A stretch of DNA of 64,000 nt from Proteles cristata cristata (taxonomy: Eukaryota > Chordata > Mammalia > Carnivora > Hyaenidae), in NCBI GenBank assembly GCA_017311185.1, contig JAESUZ010003107.1:930001-994000 (forward strand). Reading direction: 5' to 3'. The notes beneath the pieces are model-generated. The model saw nothing but the letters and a program-made list of their open reading frames with translations, had not been told where the DNA came from and searched no databases. The translations under genes and the position numbers were made by a program. Below, in pieces: positions 47,813-58,579 of the stretch; within the stretch, counting starts at the first letter, position 1, and each line of letters begins with the position of its first letter.

Positions 47813-48749
47813 TACAAATGGCCAAAAGACACATGAAAAGATGCTCAACATCACTAATCACTAGGGAAATGTTAACCAAAACCACAATTAGGTATCACCT
47901 CACACCTGGCAGAAATGCCTATTTCAGAAAGACAAGAAATAACAAGTGTTGGCAAGAATATGGAAAAAAAAAACCCTTCAGCACTAGTGGTAGAAATGAA
48001 AATAGGTTCAGCCACTGTGGAAAACAGTATGAAGATTTCTCAAAAAGTTAAAAATAGAAATACCATATGATCCAGTTATTCCACCATTGGGCATTTACTC
48101 TAACTAAATGAAAACACTAATTCAAAAAGATATATGCATTCCTATATTTATTCCAGCATTATTTACAATAGCCAAGATATGGAAGCAACCTAAGTGTCCA
48201 ATGATAAATGAAAATGTATAGTGTGTGTGTGTGTGAGTGTGAGCGTGCGCGCTATGTGCATAGTGGAATATTCCTCAGCCATAAAAATGAATGAGATCTT
48301 ACTATTTTGTGACATGAATGAACCTAGAGTGTATTATGCTAAGTGAAGTAACTCGGGCAGAGAAAGACCACCATAATAGATTTTACTTATATGTGGAATT
48401 TTAAAAAACAAAACAAGTGAATGAACAAACAAAAAGAAAGAGACCCATAAATACAGAGCACAAACTGATGGCTGCCAGAAAGAAAGGAGGTGGGGGGCGG
48501 CAAAATGGGTGAAGGGGAGTGGAAGATACTGGCTTCCAGGGATGGAATGAATAAGTCACGGGGATAGAAGCTATAGCAAAGGAATATAATCAGCGGTACT
48601 GTAGTAGCAATGTATGGTGACAGATGGTAGCCACACTTGTGGTAAGCACGGCATAACATATAAATTTGTTGAATCACTGTTGTACACTTGAATCTAATGT
48701 AATTGTGTGTCTCAACTATACTTCAATAAAAATAAATAAGTAAACAAAG
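47813..48749 (+). mobile_element. L1MA-type LINE, 3' end, 5'-truncated
   Basis: Sense ORF2 C-terminal remnant and 3' UTR: 'aaaagacacatgaaaagatg', 'ttcagccactgtggaaaaca', 'atgatccagttattccacca', 'agtggaatattcctcagcca' and the characteristic end 'caactatacttcaataaaaa'. TAACTTTCT flanks it at 47804-47812 and 48750-48758. A GT-rich microsatellite (48221-48254) has grown inside ORF2, and the frame is broken in many places. The 77-residue frame at 47818-48051 is the ORF2 relic. Confidence 0.9.
48221..48254. repeat. (GT)n / (GC) dinucleotide tract
   Basis: GTGTGTGTGTGTGTGAGTGTGAGCGTGCGCGC-type tract, alternating purine-pyrimidine, inside the L1MA fragment. Confidence 0.95.
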
Positions 48750-48759
48750 TAACTTTCTC

Positions 48760-50094
48760 ACTAGATTATTGTGATTACTAAATAAAATGGTTTATTTGAA
48801 AATACTAACTGTGAAATGCTTATAAACTCGGATAGTATATATGATTGCTCCCCTTGTGGGCCAAAGGGAGACCAGCCCAGGGGGCACATTTACACTGTAT
48901 ACACATCTCAATCTCTTTGCCATTTATACGTATATTTTTCTCTACAAAATTGTTTCTTTTCTTTTGGAGGAATTCATAGAATCCAGTGAATTTGGTTCAT
49001 TATCGGTGCAGAGGAGTTGTCTCATCTCCTACATCTCTAGGCTCCCTACTAAGAGTCTACAGGGACAGAGTTCCAGAACCTACAGTGCTCTCACAAAACA
49101 TCGTCCCTCAAGAGAAAACAGAAGAGCTGGAGTTTTTTCATTAAAATATCATAATTCTACTCTGTCTTTCATGTTGCAGTGACACAAATTAAGAAGAAGC
49201 AATGCTTGTTTAAATCTGATTTTATCTCACAGTCCAGCGCCTTAAGAGAAGAAAAAACACCCCTTTATTCTGATAATAAAGAATGTTCTCTTAATTTCCT
49301 ATTGTTGTGCACAAGATTTAGTGCTTACTACTTAATTTCAGTGTCAGAATGTGAGCTGTAATTAATTTTCATAAAATGGAAAGCAATAAAGTCAGATATT
49401 GCTGGCTGTAGAGGTTGAGATTGTATAATTTACAATTAGGGGTGGGGGGGGAGGAAACAGCCCACACATTAAATGAGTAATAACTCATTTTGGCTTCAGC
49501 TTCAGGATTATGAAAGTGGTCAACAAAGCTTCTTAAACAAAACCCCAAATCTATGTGGTGTTTGGAACCTGATCAAGAAAGTCTATCAAACTGGATGTCA
49601 CCTCTCCCTATGCCAACATTTGGATTGTTTTTATTATCATTAATTAACAATAATAATATGCATGGACTTAAATTACCACCTAATGAATCACCTAAAACCT
49701 TTCCTAGGCATTATTTGCAACAAACTATAGATAATAGACCATAATTCTATATCAACCATAAAAAAAGTCAGCTGCCTACTCATTATAAATGCATGTTCCC
49801 TTCATCTTACCATCAGAATTTCCATAGAGCAGGTATCTTTGAAATTGGGAAATATTTGTATGGTGGTTATTTATAAGTTTTGGGTTATATACTAAAATAA
49901 AGGATGCTATATACAAAACTACATATATGTAAAACTTTTCCATATTTAAAAGAAAGTATATTCATATTGGAGGAACTAAAATGGGAACACTATTCTATCC
50001 TGTCTTGTTTGATTCAGGACATGCTTTCTAGGGAATGAGACTATGGAAATGGTCATTAAAAGAGCAGAGAGAAGTAGTGATTGCTCAGTTAAAT
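48760..50094. other. Non-repetitive AT-rich sequence
   Basis: No repeat family recognised. Open frames at 48841-49182, 49179-49361 and 49553-49744 are unsupported. 49150-49540 has several TAATTA-type motifs (see findings). Confidence 0.45.
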
Positions 50095-50111
50095 AGAAAC
50101 TTATTCTAGAA

Positions 50112-50431
50112 GAAAGAATGGAGGGATGATTTGGGTGACACATGAATCGCAGTCGCACATCCACAAGCAGCCTGGCTCGGGGGACGTGGCCGCGGCGCTG
50201 ATGGCGACTGAGAGGAACAGGGGGGAGTGCCTCCCGAGCTCGCAGCTGCTGCCAAGGTTGTTTTCTGCCTTAATGTCAATCATTATGATGGAAGTTATCA
50301 AGAAGTTCATGAGAAATCCATTTCAAATTCTAATGAAGAAGGAAGAATTGACCCTTGAAAGGGCCAGTATTTTATACTATTTTTGAAAGAGGGTGGTGAT
50401 GGAAAGAAAGAGACATCATCAGGAAGGAATT
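50112..50431 (+). pseudogene. Non-L1 5' partner of the chimera, source unidentified
   Basis: The CpG-rich beginning (about 50150-50255, including 'gacgtggccgcggcgctgat') resembles a 5' UTR or first exon. The change to AT-rich text after 'gctgctgccaag' near 50255 looks like an exon-exon junction, although the genomic source is unknown. Frames exist on both strands: plus 50126-50386 (86 codons) and minus 50101-50310. None matches a protein that I can name. It could be a processed fragment of a host mRNA, a non-coding RNA or a poorly known L1 5' UTR. Confidence 0.5.
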
Positions 50432-51102
50432 CAGCAAAGGAAACAACCCACAAAACTAATAGGCAACCAGCGGAATGGGAAAAGATAGTTGCAAATGACA
50501 TATCAGATAAAGGGTTGATATCCAGAATCTACAAGGAACTCACCAAACTCCACACCCGAAAAACAAACAACCCAGTGAAGAAATGGGCAGAAGATATGAA
50601 CAGACACTTCTCCAAACAGGACATCCAGATGGCCAACAGACACATGAAACGATGCTCAGCATCGCTCCTCATCAGGGAAATACAAATCAAAACCACACTG
50701 AGATACCACCTCACGCCAGTCAGAGTGGCTAACATGAGCCAATCAGAGAACTCTAGATGCTGGCGAGGATGTGGAGAAACGGGCACCCTCCTACACTGTT
50801 GGTGGGAATGTAAACTGGTACAGCCCCTCTGGAAAACAGTGTGGAGGTTCCTCAGGAAACTAACAATAGAACTCCCCTGTGACCCAGCAATAGCACTGCT
50901 AGGAATTGACCCAAGGGATACAGAAATGCTGAGGCATAGGAGCACATGTACCCCAATGTTCATAGCAGCACTCTCCACAATAGCTAAAACATGGCAAGAG
51001 CCTAAGTGTCCATCAATGGACGGATGGATCAAGAAGATGTGGTTTATCTATACATGGAATACTACATGGCAATGTGAAACAATGAAATCTGGCCATGTGT
51101 AG
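50432..51102 (+). pseudogene. L1 ORF2 C-terminal remnant, frameshifted
   Basis: An open frame of 239 codons (from 50383) encodes the L1 ORF2p C-terminal domain. The cysteine-rich segment shows CWRGC at 50758-50772 and HCWWEC at 50794-50811, followed by the conserved DPAIALLG and [13 protein letters not shown] stretches. Compared with the minus-strand copy at 60.8-61.4 kb, one C is missing near 51052 ('tctatacatggaat'), which shifts the frame and gives a premature stop at 51100. There is no endonuclease or RT domain, so it cannot function. Confidence 0.9.
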
Positions 51103-51435
51103 CAACATGGATGGACCTTGAGGGTGTTATGCTGAGTGAAATAAGTCAGGCAGAGAAGGACAAATACCATATGTTTGCACGTATAGGAGGATTAGGAGGA
51201 ACTTAACAGAGGAACAAGGGGGAGAAGAAGGGCGGAAATGGTGGGGAAAGGGAGAGGCAAACCATGAGAGACTCTTGAATGCTGACAAAAACTGAGGACT
51301 GATGGATGTGGGGGGGAGGAGGGATGGGCGTGGAGGAGGACACTTGTGGGGATGAGCACTGGGTGTTATGTGGAAACTAATTTGACAATAAACTATTTGT
51401 AAAAAAAAAAAAAAGAAAAGAAACTTATTCTAGAA

Positions 51436-51480
51436 AATATTAGTACAAACTTTACAGTTCACAAAGATCTTTCACACACT
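51436..51480. other. Flank between chimeric L1 and MIR
   Basis: Short unassigned sequence continuing the pre-insertion locus. Confidence 0.4.
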
Positions 51481-51660
51481 TCATCTCGGTGTAATCTTTC
51501 AGTAGACCTAAGGGGAGGACAGAGTGAACCCGGATATTCCGTGTTTCAAGGAGGACACTGAGAAATGGAACTGCCTGTCCAGGTTCACAGCACTAGTAAA
51601 TGACCAAATCAAAACCTGAATATAGGTTTAGGGCTCTCTAAATTCAGGCCTGGGAACAAC
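51480..51660 (+). repeat. MIR SINE
   Basis: 'aaggaggacactgagaaatg' at 51549, followed by 'tgtccaggttcacagcacta' and 'gtaaatgaccaaatcaaaac', is a sense MIR core and tail. Confidence 0.7.
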
Positions 51661-52520
51661 ATAGACAAAAACAGCTAATAAGACTAAGAGAGAATTCATG
51701 ATTTGGTGTGGACCATATCTCACAGAACTGGCCTGAAGTGTGTTTACAAATATAAAGAGAAGGAAGATGGTCCCCATGCATTAAAAGGGTTGAATAAGCA
51801 CTGCAACCTCAGGCATCATTTGAAAATAAAAGGGAAACAAATGACGATGATGTTGGAAAAGCAGGGTAGAGAACAATAACTAAGTTGCACTCAATCCAAC
51901 CTATTAAATGTATATCACCACCAGGAGACGGGTTAGTGCAGACATAACACAGAAACTATATGGATCTTAGCTTTAGGTGTAATTAATTATCCACATTGTA
52001 TTTACCCCATAGAAAGGAATACAAATTGGACATGTTCAGTCCCCTATGGATTGTACTGCTGGGAACTGGAAAGTAGGTGACTGGTCAACTGGTTTCATGA
52101 GAATGAAAAAGAGCCCCACCTTGGAGCAGTGAAAGATTACAAAATAATAAGTGATTATTTGTATATGCCCATAAAAAATTAGTGTATATATATATATGTA
52201 CATATGAGAAAAAATTTGTGAGAAAATTAAATCACAGTATTAATTTAAGTTTTCTGACAGGTGGATTTACAGGAAATAGTAATCTTTTTAACTTTATAGG
52301 TCTATATTATTCGATTTGTAATAAAGAGTTATTACTTTTATAAAAAATAATAAACATGAAGATTACATTTTGTAAAAACCTAAGTTGCAGTCTAACTTTC
52401 CACGAAATGTAATAGCTGACTTGAAATCATTGCTCAGATTAGGTGTTAATGTAGGCCTACATTCTAATCTCAGCCTTCCTCCAGGAGGCTTTCCCGGACA
52501 GACACCACACACACCATCCT
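51660..52520. other. Unassigned AT-rich sequence with a short (TA)n
   Basis: (TA)n tract at 52183-52200. No other element recognised. Confidence 0.45.
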
Positions 52521-52536
52521 CTAAATGGGGTTCCTG

Positions 52537-52893
52537 ATGGATGCACCTTGAGGGTGTTATGCTTAGTGAAATAAGTCAGGCAGAGAAGCACAAATATCAT
52601 GTTTGCACGTATAGGAGGATTAGGAGGAACTTAACGGAGGGCCATGGGGGAGAAGGGGGGAAGTGGTAGGGTAAAGAGAGAGAGGCAAACCATGAGAGAC
52701 TCTTGAATGCTGAGAACAAACTGAGGACTCACGGGTGTGGGGGGAGGAGGGGGGAGATGGGCATGGAGGAGGACACTTGTGGGGATGAGCACTGGGTATT
52801 ATAGGGAAACCAACTTGACAATAAACTATTTGTAAAAAAAAAAAAATAAGAAGAATAAACCCATTGTGTGTTAACATTAAATAAATAAATAAA
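52537..52893 (+). mobile_element. Short L1 3' end with compound tail, 15-bp TSD
   Basis: Only the last ~310 bp of a young L1 is present: 'gatgcaccttgagggtgtta', 'gaaataagtcaggcagagaa', 'aaccatgagagactcttgaa' and 'cttgacaataaactatttgt'. The A-run (52834-52846) is followed by about 33 bp of other sequence and then (AAAT)n. Flanks 'taaatggggttcctg' (52522-52536) and 'taaatggggttactg' (52894-52908) are a one-mismatch duplication, so the extra piece belongs to the insertion. The minus-strand open frame at 52620-52958 is an antisense shadow. Confidence 0.88.
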
Positions 52894-52907
52894 TAAATGG
52901 GGTTACT

Positions 52908-53812
52908 GTACACACTCCCTCCCAGCCCTCTGTCTTCTTCCTTTATAGCCCTTATCATGGCTTGGAGCTACATATGCATGTGTAAGGTTACCAGCAACTA
53001 CACTTAAACAACCAGGCGAGAGGGATTCTGTTGTAGGCCCCTTGCTTTAGAGAACACCACATATCACAAATATCAAAATGAACATGATTTTTTTTTTTGC
53101 TTCAAAAACGATAGTTGAGAGTTCAGTCTACTTTTGAGTGAATTATGGAATGGATGTCTTGGGTAGGCTGCACCCTGCAAGACAGAGCATGCCCGGTTGA
53201 GAACATAGGAGGCCATGTCAGTTGAGGAAGAAAATGTCAGCCTCTGCCCTGGGAAATGGATAGCGAGAAGTCCCCTTTGTTTGAAGGTGCTGGCCCCAGA
53301 GCACCCAAAGCGGAAAAGGTTCCCCAGAAGACTGCACTCCATCTCTGTCCTCTACAACTCCCTAAAAGGGGATGAGAAAGTGAGTCATGAAACCTCGCAG
53401 TCCAGTTCCCAGCACCTGGATAATGTCTGTTCCTATGTCAGTGTCTGATTCAGTCCACCACCCAAGACACCGCCCACCTTCCTTCTCGCCCTATACCAGA
53501 AGCTTCTTGCTGTCACTCAGGGTCACAAGTGGCAAGACTGACTTGGGAGAGTGCAAGCCTCCTTTAGCGTCCATGTTGCAAGGGAGAGGTGTGAGCTCTG
53601 AGGTTCCAGAAGAAAACATGAACTGGACCAAGGTCAGAGCTTATCACTATTAAGTATTTAAATATTTTATACACAACATCTACTTGTCATCTTGCCCCAT
53701 GCCTCACAAGTGTCAGATGCATATCTGATTATTAGTGTAATGACTGTCTTTCTTCCTAATGGATATGCCCCATAAAATAAAGGAATAAAAGATCATATTT
53801 TATTTAAAATCC
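52908..53812. other. Non-repetitive flank, moderately GC-rich
   Basis: Opposed open frames at 53073-53342 (minus), 53215-53448 (plus) and 53387-53653 (plus) overlap antisense with no recognisable domain. There is no polyadenylation or splice context that would make a gene call defensible. Confidence 0.45.
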
Positions 53813-54285
53813 TAGTATAGGAAGGAAACAGACATTGAAATCCAAGAGGCACAGAGAACTCTCCTCAGATGTAACTTGAATCGATCTTCTGCATGACATA
53901 TCATAGTGAAACTGGCAAAATATGAGAACAAAGAGAGAATTCTGAAAGCACCTAGGAATTAAAGGGCCCTAACATACAAAGGGAGACCTATCAGAGTGGT
54001 GACAGACCTATCTACTGAAACTGGGCAGGTCAGAAAGGAATGGCAGGAAATCTTCAACGTGATGAATAGAAAAAATATGCAGCCAAGAATCCTCTATCCA
54101 GCAAGACTGTCATTCAGAATAGAAGCAGATGTAAAAGTCTTCCCAAATAAACAAAAATTGAAAGAATTCGTCACCACTAAACCAGCCCTACAAGAAATCC
54201 TGAGTGAGACACTATGAGGGAAATGTTGCAACGAACACAAGGTACCAGAGACACCACCACAAGCATGAATCCTCCAAAGAACACA

Positions 54286-57200
54286 ATGACTCTAAGCCCA
54301 TATTTTTCAATAATCACACTGAATGGAAATGGACTAACTGCTCCAATCAAACGACATAGGGTAGTAGAATGGATAAAAAAAACAAAATCCATCTATTTGC
54401 TGTCTACAAGGAACTCATTTTAGACCTGATGACACCTTCAGATTGAAAGTAAGGGGATGGAAAAATATATATCATGCTACTGGAAGTCAAAAGGAAGCTG
54501 GAGTAGCTATACTTACATCAGACAAACTGGACTTTAAATTAAAGACAATAACAAAGGATGAAGAAGGGCATTATATAATAATTACAGGGTCTATCCATCA
54601 GGAAGAGCTAACAATTATAAATGCCTATGCACTGAATATGAAAGCACCCAAATACATAAAACAATTAATCACAAACAGAAACAATCTTATAGACAAGAAT
54701 ATGCTAATAGCTGGGGACTTTAATACTCCACTTAAAGCAATGGATAGATCAACTAGGCAGAAAATCACTAAAGAAGCAATGAACTTGAATGACACATTGG
54801 ACCAGATGGATTTGACAGATATATTTAGAACTCTACATCCTGAGGCCATGGAATTCACTTTCTTCTCAAGTGCGCATGGCACATTCTCCAAGATAGATCA
54901 CATACTGGGACATAAAGCAGCCCTCAATAAATATAAAAGAATTGAGATCATACCATGTACACTTTCAGATCACAATGCTATGAAACTTGAAATCAATCAC
55001 AGGAAAAAGTCTGGAAAACCTCCAAAATCACAGAGGTTATTGGGTGCCTGGGTGGCTTAGTCGGTTAAGTGTCCAACTTTCACTTAGGTCATGATCTCGC
55101 GGTTCGTGGGTTCGAGCCCCGCGTCGGGCTCTGTGCTGACTGCCAGCTCAGAGCCTGGAGCCTGTTTCAGTCTGTGAATCCCTCTCTCTCTGACTCTCCC
55201 CTGCTCACACTGTCTCTCTGTCTCTCTGTCTCTCTCTCTCTCTCCTAGAAATAAATAAAAATAAAAAAAAATCACAGAGGTCAAAGAACACCCTACTAAA
55301 GAATGAATGGGCAAATCAGGCAATTAGAGAAGAAATTTAAAAATATATGGAAACAAATGAAAATGAAAATACAACAAGTCAAACTCTATGGGATGTGGCA
55401 AAGGCAGTCCCTAAGAGAAAGTACATTGTACTCCAGGCCTATTTCAAGAAATGAGAAAAAGCTCAAGTACAAAATCTAACAGCACACCTAAAGGAACTAG
55501 AAGGAGAGCAACAAGAGCACCCCAAACCCAGTAGGAGAAGAGAAATTATAAAAATTAGGGCAGAAATAAACAATATAGAATCCAAAAAACAGTTGAATAG
55601 ATCAATGATATCAAGAGTTGTTTTGTTGAAAAAATAAACAAAATTGACAAACCTCTAGCCAGGCTTCTCAAAAAGAAAAGAGAGAGCATCCAAGCAGACA
55701 AAATCATGAATGAAAATGGACTGATTACAACTAACCCCTCAGAAATACAAGCAATTATCAGGGAATACTACGAAAAATTATATGCCAACAAACTGGACAA
55801 CTTAGAAGAAATGGACTAATTCCTAAACACACACTCACTACCAAAATTCACATGGGAAGAGATATAAAATCTGAACAGACCCATAACTAGTGAAGATATT
55901 GAATCAGTTATCAAAAATCTCCCAACAAATAAGAGTCCTGGGCCAGATGACTTCCCTGGGGGATTCTACCAGAGATTTGAATCACAGTTAATACCCATTA
56001 TTCTCAAGCTATACACCCCCCCCAAAAAAAAAACAACGAAGGAAAACTTCCAGACTCATTCTATGAAGCCAGCATCACTTTGATTCCAGAGCCAGACAGA
56101 GATCCAGCAAAGAAAGAGAATTACAGGCCAATATCCTTGATGAATATAGATGCAAAAATCCTCAACAAGGTACTTGCAAATCGAATGCAACAGCACATAA
56201 AAAGAATTATCCACCGTGATCAAGTGGGATTCATTCCTGGGTTATAGGGCTGGGTCCATATTCACAAATCAATCAAAGCGATACATAACATTAACAAAAG
56301 AAAAGATAAAAAACCATATCCTTTCAATAGATGCAGAAAAAGCATTTGATAAAATACAGCATCTCTTCTTAAAAAAGACCCTTGAGAAAGTCAAGATAGA
56401 AAGAACTTACTTAAATATCATAAAAGCCATGATATTGGCTATGAGAAGTCCTCAGCTAACATCCTCCTCAATGGGGAAAAACTGAGAACTTTCCCCTGAA
56501 ATCAGGAACATGACAGGGATGTCCACTCTCACCACTGTTGTTTAACATAGTGCTGGAAGTCCTAGCATCAGCAATCAGACAACAAAATGAAAGAAAAGGC
56601 ATCAGAATTGGCAAAGAAAAAGTCAAACTTTCACTTTTTGCGGATGACATGATACTCTACGTCGAAAAATCCAACAGATTCCACGAGAAGCCTACTAGAA
56701 CTGATCCATGAATTCAGCAAAGTTGCAGAGTACGAAATCAACGTAGAGAACTCAGTTGCATTTTTATATAGCAATAATGAAGCAACAGGAAGAGAAGTCA
56801 AGAAACTGATCCCATTCACAATTGCACAAAAAGCTATAAAATACCTAGGAATATACCTAACAAAAGATATAGGAGATCTGTGTGATGAAAATTATAGAAA
56901 ACTTATGAAGGAAATTGAAAAAGACCCAAAGAAATGGAAAAATATTCCATGCTCATGGATCAGAAGAATAAATATTGTTAAAATGTCATTACTACCCAAA
57001 GCAATCTACACATTCAATGCAATCCAAATCAAAATTGCACCAGCATTCTTCTCAAAGCTAGAACAACTATCCTAAAATTTGTATTGAACCACAAAAGACC
57101 CCAAATAGCCAAAGTAATATTGAAGAAGAAAACCAAAACGGGAGGCATCACAATCCCAGACTTTAACCTCTACCACAAAGCTATAATCATCAAGACAGTA

Positions 57201-58374
57201 TGGTACTGTCACAATAAAGACACATAGACCAATGGAATAGAAAAGAGAACTCAGAATTGGACCCACAAATGTGTGGCCAACTAATCTTTGACAAAGCGGG
57301 AAAGAGTATCCAATGGATAACAGACAGCCTCTTTAACAGATGGTGGTAGGAGAACTGGACAGCAACATGCAGAAGAACGAAACTAGATCACTGCCTCACA
57401 CCATACACAGAAATAAACTCAAAATGGACATAGGACCTAAATGTGAGACAGGAAACCATCAAAACCTTAGAGAAGAAAGCAAGAAAAAACCTCCTTTACC
57501 TCAACAGCAGCAATTTTTTCCTCGACACATCCCTAAAAGTAAGGGAATGAAGAGCAAAAATGAACTATTGGGACCTCATCAATATAAAACGCTTCTGCAA
57601 GGCAAGGGAAACAATCAACAAAACTAATAGGCAACTGATGGAACGGGAAAAGATAGTTGCAAATGACATATCAGATAAAGGGCTAGTAACCAAAATCTAT
57701 GAGGCACTCACCAAACTCCACACCCAAAAAACAAATAATCCAGTCAAGAAACGGGCAGAACACATGAACAGACACTTGTTCAAAGAGGGCATCCAGATGG
57801 CCAACAGACAAATGAAACGATGCTCAGCATCCCTCCTCATCAGGGAAATACAAATCAAAACCACACTGAGATACCACCTCACGCCAGTCAGAGTGGCTAA
57901 AATGACAATATCAGGAGACTATAGATGCTGGCGAGGATGTATGGAATGGGCACCCTCCTACACTGTTGGTGGGAATGTAAACTGGTACAGCCCCTCTGGA
58001 AAACAGTGTGGAGGTTCCTCCAAAATTTAACAATAGAATTCTCCTATGACCCAGCAATAGCACTGCTAGGAATGTACCCAAGGTATATAGGAGTGCTGGT
58101 GCATAGGGGCACGTGTACCCCAATGTTTATAGCAGCACTTTCAACAATAGCCAAAACATGGAAAGTGCCTAAATGTCCATCAACTGAGGAATGGGTCAAG
58201 AAGATGTGGTTTATCTATATAATGGAATACTACATTGCAATGAGAAAGAATGAAATCTGGCCGTTTGTAGCAACGTGGATGGACCTTGAGGGTGTTATGC
58301 TGAGTGAAATCACTCAGACAGAGAAAGATAGATACCATATGTCTTCACTTATAGGTAGATTAGGAGAAACTTAA
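54286..58374 (+). pseudogene. L1 ORF2 (endonuclease-reverse transcriptase), inactivated
   Basis: All ORF2 domains are traceable in order. The endonuclease (54286 to about 55010) contains AGDFN at 54710-54724 and the catalytic SDHN motif at 54965-54976. The reverse-transcriptase region carries the FADD active-site motif at 56637-56648, and the C-terminal domain has CWRGC at 57926-57940. In a working element the protein nicks target DNA and primes reverse transcription of L1 or SINE RNA. Here the LQETH-type endonuclease motif is degenerate (LSTRNSF at about 54401-54421), a stop follows at 54421-54423, a SINE interrupts the linker, and frameshifts split the C-terminal part (57560-58030 and 57925-58374). 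The intact family ORF2 is about 1,275 codons; the longest uninterrupted piece here is about 205. Confidence 0.92.
55038..55267 (+). mobile_element. CAN-SINE, young subtype, in L1 ORF2, perfect 14-bp TSD
   Basis: A complete copy of the 'gtttcagtctgtg' subtype with a long CT tract (55205-55246). AAAATCACAGAGGT is duplicated at 55024-55037 and 55268-55281. Removing the SINE and one duplicate restores collinear L1 sequence, so the SINE is younger than the L1. The minus-strand open frame at 55084-55323 is SINE-derived. Confidence 0.98.
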
Positions 58375-58579
58375 CGGAGGACCATGGGCGAGGAGAAGGG
58401 GAAAAATAGTTGGGGAGAGGGAGGGAGGCAAACCATGAGAGACTCTTGAATGCTGAGAACAAACTGAGGGCTTATGGAGGTGGGGGAGAGGGGAAGGGGG
58501 TGATGGGCATGGAGTAGGGCACTTGTTGGGATGAGCACTGGGTGTTATATGGAAATCAACTTGACAATAAACTATTTAG

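Larger units (their letters stand above)
50095..51435 (+). mobile_element. Chimeric retrocopy: non-L1 cDNA fused to L1 3' end, 17-bp TSD
   Basis: The sequence AGAAACTTATTCTAGAA is present at 50095-50111 and, after a poly(A) tract (51401-51414), again at 51419-51435. Everything between therefore inserted as one unit. The first ~320 bp (50112 to about 50431) is not L1: it starts CpG-rich (50150-50255) and becomes AT-rich. From about 50432 the text is L1 ORF2 C-terminal region plus 3' UTR. This is what template switching during target-primed reverse transcription, or retrotransposition of a hybrid transcript, would leave. Confidence 0.85.
53815..58578 (+). mobile_element. L1 LINE, inter-ORF region through 3' UTR, split by a SINE
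   Basis: About 4.5 kb of L1 excluding the SINE. It starts in the region upstream of ORF2 ('ggaaacagacattgaaatcc', 'agccaagaatcctctatcca'), enters ORF2 at ATG 54286, and ends with the carnivore-type 3' UTR ('gagagactcttgaatgctga', 'gatgagcactgggtgttata') and 'gacaataaactattt' at about 58575. The tail is short ('ggaaaaaaatcaatg'). A clear target duplication could not be found, so the 5' boundary is approximate. It is broken by a SINE at 55038-55267 and by many stops, so it is immobile. Confidence 0.93.

Noticed and set aside
48221..48254. Z-DNA-forming regulatory element
   Set aside because: The alternating GT/GC tract is a microsatellite grown inside an L1MA fragment; no independent evidence of function.
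50529..51032. 167-codon minus-strand frame
   Set aside because: An antisense shadow of the L1 ORF2 frame on the other strand.
50383..51102. 239-codon open frame as a candidate host gene
   Set aside because: Its protein is the L1 ORF2 C-terminal domain (CWRGC, HCWWEC, MFIAAL motifs) and it sits in an insertion with TSD and poly(A).
52620..52958. 112-codon minus-strand membrane-like frame (Phe/Leu-rich, then Pro/Ser-rich)
   Set aside because: Antisense to the L1 3' UTR and tail; the same composition recurs in the plus-strand frame at 60518-60859 because that is the same L1 sequence in reverse.
54443..55060. 205-codon frame resembling an endonuclease as a domesticated gene
   Set aside because: It is the L1 ORF2 endonuclease segment, preceded in frame by a stop and terminated in a SINE; nothing suggests a host promoter or selection.
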